Positions 25,566 to 34,040 of a stretch of DNA of 64,000 bases are shown here, piece by piece. How positions within the stretch are numbered: the first letter of the stretch is position 1; each line of letters starts with the position of its first letter. Origin of the DNA: Shouchella lonarensis (lineage in GTDB: Bacteria; Bacillota; Bacilli; Bacillales; Bacillaceae_D); the NCBI RefSeq assembly GCF_900096965.1, contig NZ_FMYM01000001.1, positions 62,001-126,000 of the forward strand, written 5' to 3'. Under the pieces are notes generated by a model. That model was not told the DNA's origin, did no database searches, and was given only the letters and a program-made list of their open reading frames with translations. The position numbers were made by a program, and so were the translations under genes.

Positions 25566-27017
25566 TCAAAATAATAATAACTGCTTAGCGACAGAAGCGG
25601 CTTCTTTGCTGCTATGTAATCCCGTTTTCTTTAAAATATGGTTAACATGTTTCTTCACTGTGCTTGTAGACAAATATAATTTTTTAGCAATTTCAAGTTG
25701 TGTATACCCATGATAAATGAGCGCCAATACTTCTAATTCCCTAGGAGAAAGTGTAACCTGCCACTTGAATGTGCGAAACTGCATTTGAGTACGTTTCAGT
25801 TCATCATCTTTTATTCTATGCACACGTAGTATTTCTTGCTTTACAAGAGGTAGGAGATATACATGGTCCTGTGGAGTTTCTAATAATATATCATACAAAC
25901 GAATAATATTCCGTTCTGCCTTTGCTTTATACAATGTTAGAAAAACACTATTTTGACCAGAACGCTCCAGTTCATCTGCCAATAATAATGCTTTTTCTCG
26001 CTCCCCGCGTACAATATACTGATGAACTTTTTCCGAGGGATCTATTTGATTTACATCCTCTAATTCAAAAATCTTTCCAGCTGAATTCCAGATAAAAGGT
26101 AAATCCTGCGCTCGTAAACGCTGACTGTAAGCTCTTGATCCTGTCTGTTCAGCGTAAAAAAGAGCCTGTTGAATATACTCGATACTTGGCTCTACAAGAT
26201 TAGTTTCATGACTTATCGGCATCAGAAAAGTAGCATATGCAAGTAAATGACAATGATACGCAAGCATCGTCTCTGGTGTGGCACCGTTAACGATAGATTG
26301 CCCCAAACGTTTTTCGGCCTCACTCAGTTTTCCTTGGTTGTATAGTAGATCATAGGCGATTTGGAACTCTGTGTGACTTTCGACAATTCTCTTGGCATAG
26401 CTGTCATCAACATTTTCTAAAAGCCGAAAGATCTTTTCACTAGCGTACGCTGCTCTAGCATGGTATTCCAACTTCAAATACGTGGCGACTTCAAGTAGTT
26501 CTAAGCGTGCTTTTAAAAAAGGCGCCTTAACATGCCCGAGCAAATCACGTGCTTGACTAATCGTTTCTTCATGTGAGAAACGGCCTCTCATCACATCCAC
26601 ATCCAGCAGTAGCTCATACACGAGTGCCCATTCTTTTAATGATTCACGATCTTTGCTTTGATGAATAAGGAGTTCTAGTAAATCGGTTTGCCTATATTGG
26701 ACAGCATATTCAAAGGCATCTCGAATATGACTAGGTGTTTGTAGTGCGAGTACATATTCATTCATCAATTGGACAAATCGATCAGAAGCAAACGTCCTTA
26801 CTGAGTAGAGTACTTGTTCAAATGGCAACAAAGGGTGACCGTGTTCATGCCGCTCTAAAGCAAGATTATGCATCGCTTTATGTGTCCACGCACGTTCATT
26901 CTCCCATAGGTCCATTCGCTGTAATTGGTTTTTCGTATGTTCTTTAATGTGCTGAGGAACAAACCCTTTACGATACAGAAGGAAATTTTCTCGCCACCGC
27001 TCGCGATATTTTTGCAA
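25566..27017 (-). CDS. LuxR-family transcriptional regulator with long helical sensor region
   Basis: About 483 residues. Residues 1 to ~415 are alpha-helical, without Walker motifs, and look like TPR-type repeats. The C-terminal GerE-type helix-turn-helix is clear: LSPRELEVLALIYHGYTQLE, then STSTVKKHVNHILKKTG. The target is unknown; the neighbouring aldo/keto reductase and bioY are candidates only by position. The TTG at 27017 is preferred because GAGAGGTGG lies 8 bases upstream; a GTG at 27029 extends the frame by four codons but lacks a site. CCTCTTTAGAGG in its leader is a small palindrome. Confidence 0.8.
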   Translation of the reverse strand: MQKYRERWRENFLLYRKGFVPQHIKEHTKNQLQRMDLWENERAWTHKAMHNLALERHEHGHPLLPFEQVLYSVRTFASDRFVQLMNEYVLALQTPSHIRDAFEYAVQYRQTDLLELLIHQSKDRESLKEWALVYELLLDVDVMRGRFSHEETISQARDLLGHVKAPFLKARLELLEVATYLKLEYHARAAYASEKIFRLLENVDDSYAKRIVESHTEFQIAYDLLYNQGKLSEAEKRLGQSIVNGATPETMLAYHCHLLAYATFLMPISHETNLVEPSIEYIQQALFYAEQTGSRAYSQRLRAQDLPFIWNSAGKIFELEDVNQIDPSEKVHQYIVRGEREKALLLADELERSGQNSVFLTLYKAKAERNIIRLYDILLETPQDHVYLLPLVKQEILRVHRIKDDELKRTQMQFRTFKWQVTLSPRELEVLALIYHGYTQLEIAKKLYLSTSTVKKHVNHILKKTGLHSSKEAASVAKQLLLF

Positions 27018-27178
27018 AACTTTCGCCACCTCTCAAAGTTCATAATACCTCTAAAGAGGAGTTTTCGACGTAACGAACCGAAATTCCTACTGGAAAACAG
27101 ATTTTTCTTACGACAAATTCTTTGTTTATATGACTTAATCTGCATAAATGGTGATAGTGAACGTATCATTCATGTTCA

Positions 27179-28096
27179 TTACGGTCGATGTTTATCATAC
27201 AAAGTAGGTGTCGTTAATTTAGCAAGTTCTTCATAGACAACTTTATTAATAGAAGTGTGAGACACAGCTGCGACATTCTGGCGCAGCTGGTCAACCGTAC
27301 TTGCACCGACAACAACAGAAGAGACCGGAGGATGCGCTAAGCAATACTGTAGTGCAAGTACAGAACGAGTGAGACCATTTGTGGAAAGGGTGTCTAAGCC
27401 CCGCCGAATTTGTGCTAGTTCTTCAGGTGAATAATGTAAATAACCCTTTTTAGCGGCGGTAACAGTTTCTAACGGGCGTGGACTTAAAATCCCTTTTGCT
27501 AATGAACCACGAGCGACAACACTCACATCATGCTCAGCTAAAAACGAAAACCATTCTTCTGGACGACGGTCAAGTAAACTATATTGCATCATGACTGTCG
27601 CCATGTTTGCATGCTCGACGTAGTGAGAGATGGTGTTTGGGCGAATGGAGGATAGACCGTAAGCACGGATGAGCCCTTCTTTTTTTAGAGATTCAAAAGT
27701 GTCAATGACTTCATCCATGTTATCGTCAATTGTCCCACCGTGCAGTTGATACAAGTCGATATAATCAGTTTGCAGACGCGACAAACTTTCCTTTACGGCT
27801 GCCAGCAAATGTTTACGAGATGGATCCCATGTCCAGCCATTTTCCCCTTGTTGAAAACGATTCCCTCCTTTTGTTGCAAGAATAACGTCTGAGCGTCTCT
27901 TTTTTAACGCTTCTCCAATGAGGCGTTCATTTTCTCCGTAGTCATACAAGTCAGCTGTGTCAATATAATTTATTCCTAAATGTAATGCCTCGTCGATGAT
28001 GCGTGTGACATTTTTTTTGTTCGTGCCAAACGACATCGCTCCGAGACCTAGCTCACTAACATATAAATCGGATTTTCCTAAGCGTCTTTTTTTCAT
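27179..28096 (-). CDS. Aldo/keto reductase
   Basis: 305 residues of the TIM-barrel AKR superfamily, cytosolic NADPH-dependent carbonyl reduction. The tetrad is readable: Asp and Tyr in NYIDTADLYDYGENE, Lys in LATKGG, His in LYQLHGG. The N-terminus RLGKSDLYVSELGLGAMSFG and the C-terminal SSVVVGASTVDQLRQN are typical of YcsN/YqkF-like members. The substrate is unknown. GAGGAGAG precedes the ATG. The promoter region is shared divergently with spoIVFA. Confidence 0.9.
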   Translation of the reverse strand: MKKRRLGKSDLYVSELGLGAMSFGTNKKNVTRIIDEALHLGINYIDTADLYDYGENERLIGEALKKRRSDVILATKGGNRFQQGENGWTWDPSRKHLLAAVKESLSRLQTDYIDLYQLHGGTIDDNMDEVIDTFESLKKEGLIRAYGLSSIRPNTISHYVEHANMATVMMQYSLLDRRPEEWFSFLAEHDVSVVARGSLAKGILSPRPLETVTAAKKGYLHYSPEELAQIRRGLDTLSTNGLTRSVLALQYCLAHPPVSSVVVGASTVDQLRQNVAAVSHTSINKVVYEELAKLTTPTLYDKHRP

Positions 28097-28138
28097 ACAT
28101 ATCTCTCCTCACAATGTTCTTTCCTCTATTATTAACTC

Positions 28139-28167
28139 GAATATGATGCGAGGACAAGTCATAGCAT
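28139..28167 (+). promoter_or_regulatory. Candidate sigma-E promoter of spoIVFA-spoIVFB
   Basis: GAATAT (28139-28144), a 15-base spacer and CATAGCAT (28160-28167) resemble the sigma-E consensus (k-m-ATATT and CATACAnT), with two mismatches in the -10. Mother-cell expression of this operon is known in B. subtilis; the match here is only fair. Confidence 0.4.
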
Positions 28168-28196
28168 GTATTAAATGGACGAGGGGAGCGGCAAAG

Positions 28197-28919
28197 ATGG
28201 ATCATAATCGAAAAAAATTTGTGCGGAAAGCAGCAGAACGGCGAAAGAATGAGATGAAAACCGAAGCACCTGAGACGGGAAAAGAACAAATATCCTCCCC
28301 GCTAGAGGTGCATCAGAAGGAGAGAAAGACGTATAGACATCGTTGGTTCATGCAAGCACTGATTGCCGGTTGTTTATTTTTTGCGCTTGGAATTGTGTAT
28401 GAGCGTGAGGAGGAACCATTTCAAACGGTTCAAGCGTTTGTGGATCAATCATTTGAGCACCAATTCCAGTTTGCTGCAGTTGCCGATTGGTATGAGAAGC
28501 AATTTGGTGGTCCACTTCATTTGCTACCAGACCAACGTGCTAGCGAGGAAGAGATATACGATTATGCGATTCCTGCTTCAGGCATTATTGGTGAATCCTC
28601 TGCAGAAGACGGGAAAGGAATTTTATTAGAGACGGATGCAGAAGCAATTGTGAAGGCGGTAAAAGGGGGACAAGTGGTCCTTTTATCTAATGATAAAAAA
28701 GCGCTCGGTAAAATGATTGAAGTACAGCATCCAGATAAAACGACATCTATTTACGGTATGCTTGATGAAGTGTCTGTAAGTTTATATGATATGATTCCTG
28801 CTGGCACGACATTAGGCAAGGTGATGCCAATAGAAGGTGAGCAGACAGGAAAGTTTTACTTCGCATTGCGGCGTGGGGAAGCGTATGTAGACCCAAGTGA
28901 TGTGATGTCTTTTGAGTAA
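28197..28919 (+). CDS. spoIVFA: Stage IV sporulation protein FA
   Basis: 240 residues: a basic cytoplasmic N-terminus, one transmembrane helix (WFMQALIAGCLFFALGIVY) and an M23/LytM-like C-terminal domain that lacks the HxxxD and HxH zinc ligands (the last strand reads KFYFALRRG), so it is not an active peptidase. SpoIVFA anchors SpoIVFB with BofA in the outer forespore membrane and keeps it inactive until engulfment is complete. ATG 28197 follows GAGGGGAG; upstream frame positions to 27996 lie over the divergent gene. It abuts spoIVFB. Confidence 0.93.
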   Translation: MDHNRKKFVRKAAERRKNEMKTEAPETGKEQISSPLEVHQKERKTYRHRWFMQALIAGCLFFALGIVYEREEEPFQTVQAFVDQSFEHQFQFAAVADWYEKQFGGPLHLLPDQRASEEEIYDYAIPASGIIGESSAEDGKGILLETDAEAIVKAVKGGQVVLLSNDKKALGKMIEVQHPDKTTSIYGMLDEVSVSLYDMIPAGTTLGKVMPIEGEQTGKFYFALRRGEAYVDPSDVMSFE

Positions 28920-28920
28920 T

Positions 28921-29751
28921 ATGTTAAAAAATATCCGGCTTCATCCGTTGTTCTGGCTTGTGCTTGGAGCGGGTGTCTTTACAGGTCATTTCAAAGAAGT
29001 GCTCATGTTATTTATCATTGTTTTTATTCACGAGATGGGGCATGCGTTGACAGCTGTTTATTTAGGGTGGAAAGTGAATAAAATTGAATTATTACCGTTT
29101 GGAGGCGTGGCTGAGACAGAAGACAGTGGTGTAAAGCCAATTCGCGAAGAAATGTACATTGTCCTTGCCGGTCCGTTGCAACACATATGGTTGTGCGGGC
29201 TTTCTTATATGTTTGTAGGACAGCTTTTTTGGAGTCAATATGATCATCAGTTATTTTTAATGTATAACATGATGATTGTTGGCTTTAATTTGTTGCCAAT
29301 ATATCCGTTAGACGGAGGGCGTCTTGTGCAGCTTGCCTGCCTAGTTATTTGGCCGTATAAGAGGGCATTAATTGTTTCGTTGCATGTGTCATTTTTGTTG
29401 TTAATTGTTATGGTTGTTGGGTTACTATTTGTGCCATTCCATTTGAACTTATATGTCGTCGTGCTATTCCTGCTCGTCACACATTACTTGGAGTTTAAAC
29501 AACGCCATTACCGCTTTGTCCGATTTTTGATGGCCAAAAAGCAAGACGGAAAACAACGAAACGTTCATTGGATTTGCGTGAATCACCATGTTCATGTGCG
29601 AGAAGCAGTGGCTTTATTGAAACGGGGGCGAACAAACCGCTTTCGAATCGTTGGACGGCATGGATGTTCGGAGGTGGATGAGCAAATGGTGTTGGCTGCT
29701 TATTTTGAACCCGGTAAACGTTCCGCAACATTTGGGGGCTTATTTACATGA
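28921..29751 (+). CDS. spoIVFB: Pro-sigma-K intramembrane metalloprotease
   Basis: About 276 residues, site-2-protease fold. The zinc motif HEMGH lies in the second helix (IVFIHEMGHALTAVY) and the third ligand in NLLPIYPLDGGRL. The C-terminal CBS-like domain (HVREAVALLKRGRTNRFRIV) binds ATP in the family. It cleaves pro-sigma-K in the mother cell. ATG 28921 directly follows the spoIVFA stop; a TTG at 28912, overlapping spoIVFA, is an alternative. Neither has a strong site, consistent with coupling. Confidence 0.95.
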   Translation: MLKNIRLHPLFWLVLGAGVFTGHFKEVLMLFIIVFIHEMGHALTAVYLGWKVNKIELLPFGGVAETEDSGVKPIREEMYIVLAGPLQHIWLCGLSYMFVGQLFWSQYDHQLFLMYNMMIVGFNLLPIYPLDGGRLVQLACLVIWPYKRALIVSLHVSFLLLIVMVVGLLFVPFHLNLYVVVLFLLVTHYLEFKQRHYRFVRFLMAKKQDGKQRNVHWICVNHHVHVREAVALLKRGRTNRFRIVGRHGCSEVDEQMVLAAYFEPGKRSATFGGLFT

Positions 29752-29756
29752 ACGCA

Positions 29757-29786
29757 TTGCGTTGCGCTCTTTTTTTCACGTACAAT
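29757..29786 (+). promoter_or_regulatory. Candidate rng promoter
   Basis: TTGCGT (29757-29762), an 18-base spacer and TACAAT (29781-29786), just upstream of the rng ribosome site. Confidence 0.5.
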
Positions 29787-29812
29787 AGAGATGCGAGAAA
29801 AAAGGAGCGTTT

Positions 29813-31327
29813 ATGTGTATGGAAAAAAAGATTGTTGTTACAAAAGGGAGAAATGGACGAGAGGCGGTCGTACTAGAAGAGGGTGAAGTGGTTGAATGGT
29901 TTATCGAACAAGCCCATGCACCTGAACTCGTTGGCAGTGTCTTTATAGGAAAAGTGCAACGTGTGTTGCCGGGAATGCAAGCGGCATTTGTCGATATAGG
30001 AATCGGGAAGAATGGCTTTTTGTATCGAGATGAGCTGCTTCGTTTTCATTTAGATCCTGATCCAGTAGAAGTGAAACAACAACGAAAGATTACGCACTAT
30101 GTGCAACAACATGAGATGGTGCTTGTACAAGTGACGAAAGCAAGCAACGGTGAAAAAGGGCCTCGTTTAAGTGGCGTCATTGCGATTCCGGGGCGTTACC
30201 TTGTCTATATGCCAGAAGCAAACTACGTCGCTGTATCTCGTCGAATTAAAGATGAGTCCGTACGGGAACATTTATCGGAGAAGATGACCAATGAGTTGCA
30301 ACAGCCAGAAGGGCTCATTGTACGGACTGCAGCGGCAGCATGTGAACCGGATATGTTAGCGCAAGAGCTGCATGTATTGCGTACACTATGGTCTCAAACG
30401 GTGAAGCCTGTGAATGGAAAAGGAAAGCCAGCGCTTGTGTACCAGGCAGCTTCTATCATAGAAACGCTTGTTACCAATTACGTTGAGGAAACAATTGATG
30501 AAGTGGTGCTCGATGATTTGTCCGATTACCGGCTTGTGCAAAAGCTGCTCGGCACCGCACCGCTTATTCAAAAGGTGCGTCTGTATCGTACGCAAGGCTC
30601 AACGTTTGCATTGAACGATATTGATCGGCAGTTAGAAAAAGCTCGCCGTCGTCGCATTTGGCTAAAAAATGGGGCATTCATCGTCATTGATGAGACAGAA
30701 GCGATGGTGGTCATTGATGTTAACACTGGAAAATTTACAGGAAGTAACGGGTTGGAACAAACTGTATTAGCAGTCAATTGCCTTGCCGCCAAAGAAGTGG
30801 CAAAGCAAATTAGGTTACGCAATTTAAGTGGCATGATTGCGATTGATTTTATTGATATGAAAACAGATGAGGAACGAGAAAAGGTACAACAGACATTACT
30901 TTCGTACTTGAAAAAAGATCGGGTGCAGACAAGTGTTAAAGGCTTTACGCCGGTCGGTGTGTTGTTCATGACACGAAAAAAAACACGTCTTCCTATGCGA
31001 GTGAGTGTATCTATGGACTGTCCATCATGTGCTGGGACAGGTGTTGTTTTAACAGTGGAAGCGCAAGCGTCACAATTTGAGCGTATGCTGTTGATGTACA
31101 TGAATCAAGAAGTGGAAGCACTCGTCATTGCGGCCACTTCTGAAGCAGCGATGGTTCTACTCGGAGCGAGTGAGTCGGATAAGACGGTGCTTGAACAGCG
31201 GATCGGCGCGCATATTTTTGTTGTATACGACGATGCGTTGCCAGTTGCGGCGTGTTATACGCTCGTTTATGCAGGGTCTTTCATCGAGGCGGAGAAGCAG
31301 TGGGCGAGTAGGCAAATAACTGATTGA
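29813..31327 (+). CDS. rng: RNase E/G family endoribonuclease
   Basis: 504 residues. An N-terminal S1 RNA-binding domain (GSVFIGKVQRVLPGMQAAFV, with IGIGKNGFLY) is followed by the RNase-H-like region and the DNase-I-like catalytic part with its two metal-binding aspartates in VVIDVNTGKFTG and IAIDFIDMKT. CPSCAGTG forms the zinc link. It lacks the long RNase E scaffold tail. It sits between spoIVFB and rplU, a placement shared with several Bacillaceae although B. subtilis has lost the gene. Confidence 0.93.
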   Translation: MCMEKKIVVTKGRNGREAVVLEEGEVVEWFIEQAHAPELVGSVFIGKVQRVLPGMQAAFVDIGIGKNGFLYRDELLRFHLDPDPVEVKQQRKITHYVQQHEMVLVQVTKASNGEKGPRLSGVIAIPGRYLVYMPEANYVAVSRRIKDESVREHLSEKMTNELQQPEGLIVRTAAAACEPDMLAQELHVLRTLWSQTVKPVNGKGKPALVYQAASIIETLVTNYVEETIDEVVLDDLSDYRLVQKLLGTAPLIQKVRLYRTQGSTFALNDIDRQLEKARRRRIWLKNGAFIVIDETEAMVVIDVNTGKFTGSNGLEQTVLAVNCLAAKEVAKQIRLRNLSGMIAIDFIDMKTDEEREKVQQTLLSYLKKDRVQTSVKGFTPVGVLFMTRKKTRLPMRVSVSMDCPSCAGTGVVLTVEAQASQFERMLLMYMNQEVEALVIAATSEAAMVLLGASESDKTVLEQRIGAHIFVVYDDALPVAACYTLVYAGSFIEAEKQWASRQITD

Positions 31328-31352
31328 CGCTAGCAAATATTTATGCTATGAT
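31324..31352 (+). promoter_or_regulatory. rplU promoter
   Basis: TTGACG (31324-31329), a 17-base spacer and TATGAT (31347-31352). The -35 overlaps the rng stop codon. Confidence 0.7.
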
Positions 31353-31369
31353 GGGGAATGTTAGTGAAT

Positions 31370-31460
31370 TGGATCAGCACCCAATGAACTTACAACCGCG
31401 CATCGTAGGTTTACAAATGAGTATATGCTCTACCTACATAGATGGCGAGTCTGATGTTAT
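31370..31460 (+). promoter_or_regulatory. Probable ribosomal protein L21 leader
   Basis: Between the promoter and the rplU ribosome site is a structured leader: GTAGGT (31405-31410) pairs with ACCTAC (31432-31437) inside further complementary segments (CATC with GATG). Bacillus rplU operons carry an autoregulatory L21 leader here. I recognise position and hairpin, not the full consensus. Confidence 0.5.
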
Positions 31461-31475
31461 GAGGAGGTGCAAGTG

Positions 31476-31784
31476 ATGTACGCAATCATTGAAACAGGTG
31501 GAAAACAAGTCAAGGTTCAAGAAGGTCAAGAAATTTACGTTGAGAAGTTAGACGCAGAAGCTGGCGCTGAGGTGAGCTTTGACAAAGTACTTTTCGTTGG
31601 TGGAGATGCTGTGAAAGTAGGTGCGCCATACGTAGAAGGTGCAACAGTAACTGGAACAGTTGAAAAACATGGTCGTGATAAAAAGATCATCGTTTATAAA
31701 ATGAAGCCAAAGAAAAACTACCGTCGTAAACAAGGTCATCGTCAGCCGTATACAAAAGTTGTCATCGGCAAAATTAACGGGTAA
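31476..31784 (+). CDS. rplU: 50S ribosomal protein L21
   Basis: 102 residues beginning [18 protein letters not shown] and ending with the basic [15 protein letters not shown] tract, diagnostic for L21. It binds 23S rRNA in the large subunit. ATG 31476 has GAGGAGGTG 7 bases upstream; the in-frame GTG at 31467 is part of that site. First gene of rplU-prp-rpmA. Confidence 0.98.
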   Translation: MYAIIETGGKQVKVQEGQEIYVEKLDAEAGAEVSFDKVLFVGGDAVKVGAPYVEGATVTGTVEKHGRDKKIIVYKMKPKKNYRRKQGHRQPYTKVVIGKING

Positions 31785-31789
31785 TTAAA

Positions 31790-32128
31790 ATGATACGCGT
31801 GTGCGTGCAATATAATGAGTATGATGCAATCGCCAGTTTTGACATGCGAGGTCATGCCGAGGCTGGCCCCCATGGACAAGACATCGTTTGTGCGGGTGTT
31901 TCAGCTGTCACAATCGGAACGGTCAATGCGATTCACACTTTGTGTGATGTTGATATTGTCACTGATATGACAGATGCGGGTGGACATTTAATGTGTCGTG
32001 TGCCTGAAGGATTAACGCCACGAACATATGAAGATGTGCAGCTGTTGTTAAAAAGCATGGTCCTGTCTTTACAAGCGATTGCTGACGTGCATCAAGCATA
32101 TATGACAGTGGAAATAGATAGGAGGTGA
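31790..32128 (+). CDS. prp: L27-processing cysteine protease Prp (YsxB)
   Basis: 112 residues. The catalytic pair is visible in MRGHAEAGPHGQDIVCAGVSA (split here: His in RGHAEAG, Cys in DIVCAGVS). Prp removes the N-terminal extension of ribosomal protein L27 in Firmicutes. The partner substrate is the next gene, whose leader has the required sequence. It starts 5 bases after rplU stops. Confidence 0.95.
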   Translation: MIRVCVQYNEYDAIASFDMRGHAEAGPHGQDIVCAGVSAVTIGTVNAIHTLCDVDIVTDMTDAGGHLMCRVPEGLTPRTYEDVQLLLKSMVLSLQAIADVHQAYMTVEIDRR

Positions 32129-32134
32129 CTTTTC

Positions 32135-32413
32135 ATGTTGAGAATGGATCTTCAATTTTTCGCATCGAAAAAGGGAGTAGGGAGCACGAAGAACGGACGT
32201 GACTCTCGTTCTAAGCGCCTTGGCGCAAAACGTGCGGACGGTCAAACGGTCACTGGTGGATCAATCTTGGTTCGTCAACGTGGCACACGAATTTACCCAG
32301 GGAACAACGTAGGTAAAGGTGGCGACGATACATTGTTTGCAAAAACAGATGGCGTCGTGAAATATGAGCGTGTTGGACGTGACCGGAAGCAAGTAAGTGT
32401 GTATCCGGCGTAA
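32135..32413 (+). CDS. rpmA: 50S ribosomal protein L27 with Prp-cleavable leader
   Basis: 92 residues. The first nine, MLRMDLQFF, are the Firmicute-type extension cut by Prp before [15 protein letters not shown], the mature N-terminus that reaches the peptidyl-transferase centre. [11 protein letters not shown] and [17 protein letters not shown] are classic L27. The short gap after prp supports one operon, closed by a terminator. Confidence 0.98.
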   Translation: MLRMDLQFFASKKGVGSTKNGRDSRSKRLGAKRADGQTVTGGSILVRQRGTRIYPGNNVGKGGDDTLFAKTDGVVKYERVGRDRKQVSVYPA

Positions 32414-32424
32414 ATAGTAATGAA

Positions 32425-32462
32425 AAAGCAGTCTCCTGTATAAGTGGGAGGCTGTTTTTTTG
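32425..32462 (+). terminator. rplU-prp-rpmA terminator
   Basis: AAGCAGTCTCC pairs with GGGAGGCTGTT (one G-U), followed by T5-6. Confidence 0.88.
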
Positions 32463-32474
32463 TATTACTCTGGA

Positions 32475-32508
32475 GAAAAATACCTCGAATGTCGATCATT
32501 CGAGGTAT
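32475..32508 (-). terminator. Terminator of the first DUF418 gene
   Basis: ATACCTCGAATG and CATTCGAGGTAT form a 12-bp stem with a 5-base loop; T4 follows on the minus strand. Confidence 0.85.
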
Positions 32509-32529
32509 ATCCTAATCTACTTAATCTCA

Positions 32530-33819
32530 TTACATCCCAGAAGCTTTTTCTCCAATTTCTCCAACAGCGACTCTTCTTCTGATCGGCACAAACTTCCAAT
32601 ATGTCCCGAGACGCCAAATCCATTCCAATGGCCCATACACAAACCGTTTCAACCAAAAATGGCTACATATCATTTGTAACAGGAAGATGGCGAGTGCGAG
32701 ACCGTATAATTGTAATTCTGAGATGTCGCTAATAAATGTTAAGTTGGAAAAAAATGGGATTTTATTGATGGCAATTGCGGCCGTCCAAAATATGAGCGAC
32801 TGCGTTAAATAATTCGTAAACGCCATTCGTCCAACCGATTGAAAAGGGACGAGCAACAACCGAACGACTTTCTCACTCGTACCAATCGCTAAAAATAAGA
32901 AGATATAACCGGCTGTAACGGTAGCATTTGCAATTCCGCTAATTACCCATGGCATCGAGAAATCAAAGAGTACCATGAAATCTATCGCTTTTCCTGCAAT
33001 GCCAATGACAAGAAGAATACTCGATGTGATCCAAAGAAACAGCCTTTTGTGCGGTAACTGTGTAAACATCCCAGCTCGGTAGGCGTACATGCCAAGCAAC
33101 ATGAAGCCAAGATGGGATAATGCACCATCTAAAGAGGCGATCATTGAATAGAGAAAGTCAGGTGTAGATTCTGGCAATAGGTCATACATCCCTGTTCCAA
33201 TACTGACCGGGACCCCAGTAAGATCTTCTATCCAGAATCCTGCCACTGCATAGGTGAAGAATAATAGCCCTACTGTCAAAAGCCATTTTTGTGGAAGTTT
33301 TATAAACAAGAGCAGGAGGAATCCTCCGATGGCATACGTAAATAAAATGTCGCCACTCCAAATAAAAAATAGATGGAGCGCACCAAATAGTGCAAGCGTT
33401 AGCATACGCCTCAATAAAACAGAGATTGGCTTCGCTTGCCGCTTGCGTAATAAATCATACATGAGTACGGCGCTAATCCCAAACATAAATGCAAACAAAG
33501 GACGAGAACTATCGGAAAATAAAATACCGATAATGGAGCCTGCTGTGATTTCAGGGATATAGTCAACCTTCTTGCCATCCTCGTCAGATTTCATATCATC
33601 AAGAATTTCTTTGCTACCATCAGCGTATACAACCTTCTCGATGTCGTTAACGACCACGACATCCTCGACAATGGGATTATCGTCGAACTCTTTAATATCC
33701 TCATTCCCTATCATAAAAATCAAAGCAGGGATATTACAAAGAAAAATGAATAATAGCGTGATACCCCGCATGCTGTCTAAAACATTGATTCTCCCTAAAC
33801 TTTGTCCATTCTGATTCAT
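32530..33819 (-). CDS. DUF418-type polytopic membrane protein (YeiB/acyltransferase-3-like), copy 1
   Basis: 429 residues with about ten transmembrane helices. The N-terminal RINVLDSMRGITLLFIF is the (D)(A/S)xRG motif of the DUF1624/DUF418 group. The C-terminal DUF418 block has SVGRMAFTNYLTQS and YGPLEWIWRLGTYW. Related proteins may transfer acyl groups across membranes; function here is unknown. Unlike copy 2 it carries an acidic insertion of about 60 residues after helix 1 (KEFDDNPIVEDVVVVNDIEK region), predicted outside. ATG 33819 follows GGGGGAA. Leftward, behind copy 2. Confidence 0.75.
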   Translation of the reverse strand: MNQNGQSLGRINVLDSMRGITLLFIFLCNIPALIFMIGNEDIKEFDDNPIVEDVVVVNDIEKVVYADGSKEILDDMKSDEDGKKVDYIPEITAGSIIGILFSDSSRPLFAFMFGISAVLMYDLLRKRQAKPISVLLRRMLTLALFGALHLFFIWSGDILFTYAIGGFLLLLFIKLPQKWLLTVGLLFFTYAVAGFWIEDLTGVPVSIGTGMYDLLPESTPDFLYSMIASLDGALSHLGFMLLGMYAYRAGMFTQLPHKRLFLWITSSILLVIGIAGKAIDFMVLFDFSMPWVISGIANATVTAGYIFLFLAIGTSEKVVRLLLVPFQSVGRMAFTNYLTQSLIFWTAAIAINKIPFFSNLTFISDISELQLYGLALAIFLLQMICSHFWLKRFVYGPLEWIWRLGTYWKFVPIRRRVAVGEIGEKASGM

Positions 33820-33991
33820 TCGTGTTCCCCCATATTCAAAAGTTTTTCATTGCCTTTAGTATAGATAAAGGCTGAACTTCCTCCCATAGAAACATCTTGC
33901 AAAAAGGAGAGGGAACCTTACAATCGTGTAAGAATAGCCACATAATTTTCCATACTATTTAATTGTTAGCGACAATCTTTAAAAAGAGCGC

Positions 33992-34036
33992 AAAAACATG
34001 CTGACGAAACGTTTAAGCGTCTCATCAGCATGTTTT
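33992..34036 (-). terminator. Terminator after DUF418 copy 2 (member of a repeated pair)
   Basis: AAAACATGCTGA and TCAGCATGTTTT form the outer stem with an inner ACG/CGT pair; T5 follows on the minus strand. The same element recurs almost base for base at 35398-35442. Confidence 0.85.
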
Positions 34037-34040
34037 GGTT

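Noticed and set aside
27047-27060. Small palindrome CCTCT-TTAGAGG region upstream of the LuxR gene
   Set aside because: Too short and single-copy; could be chance. Mentioned in the gene entry only.
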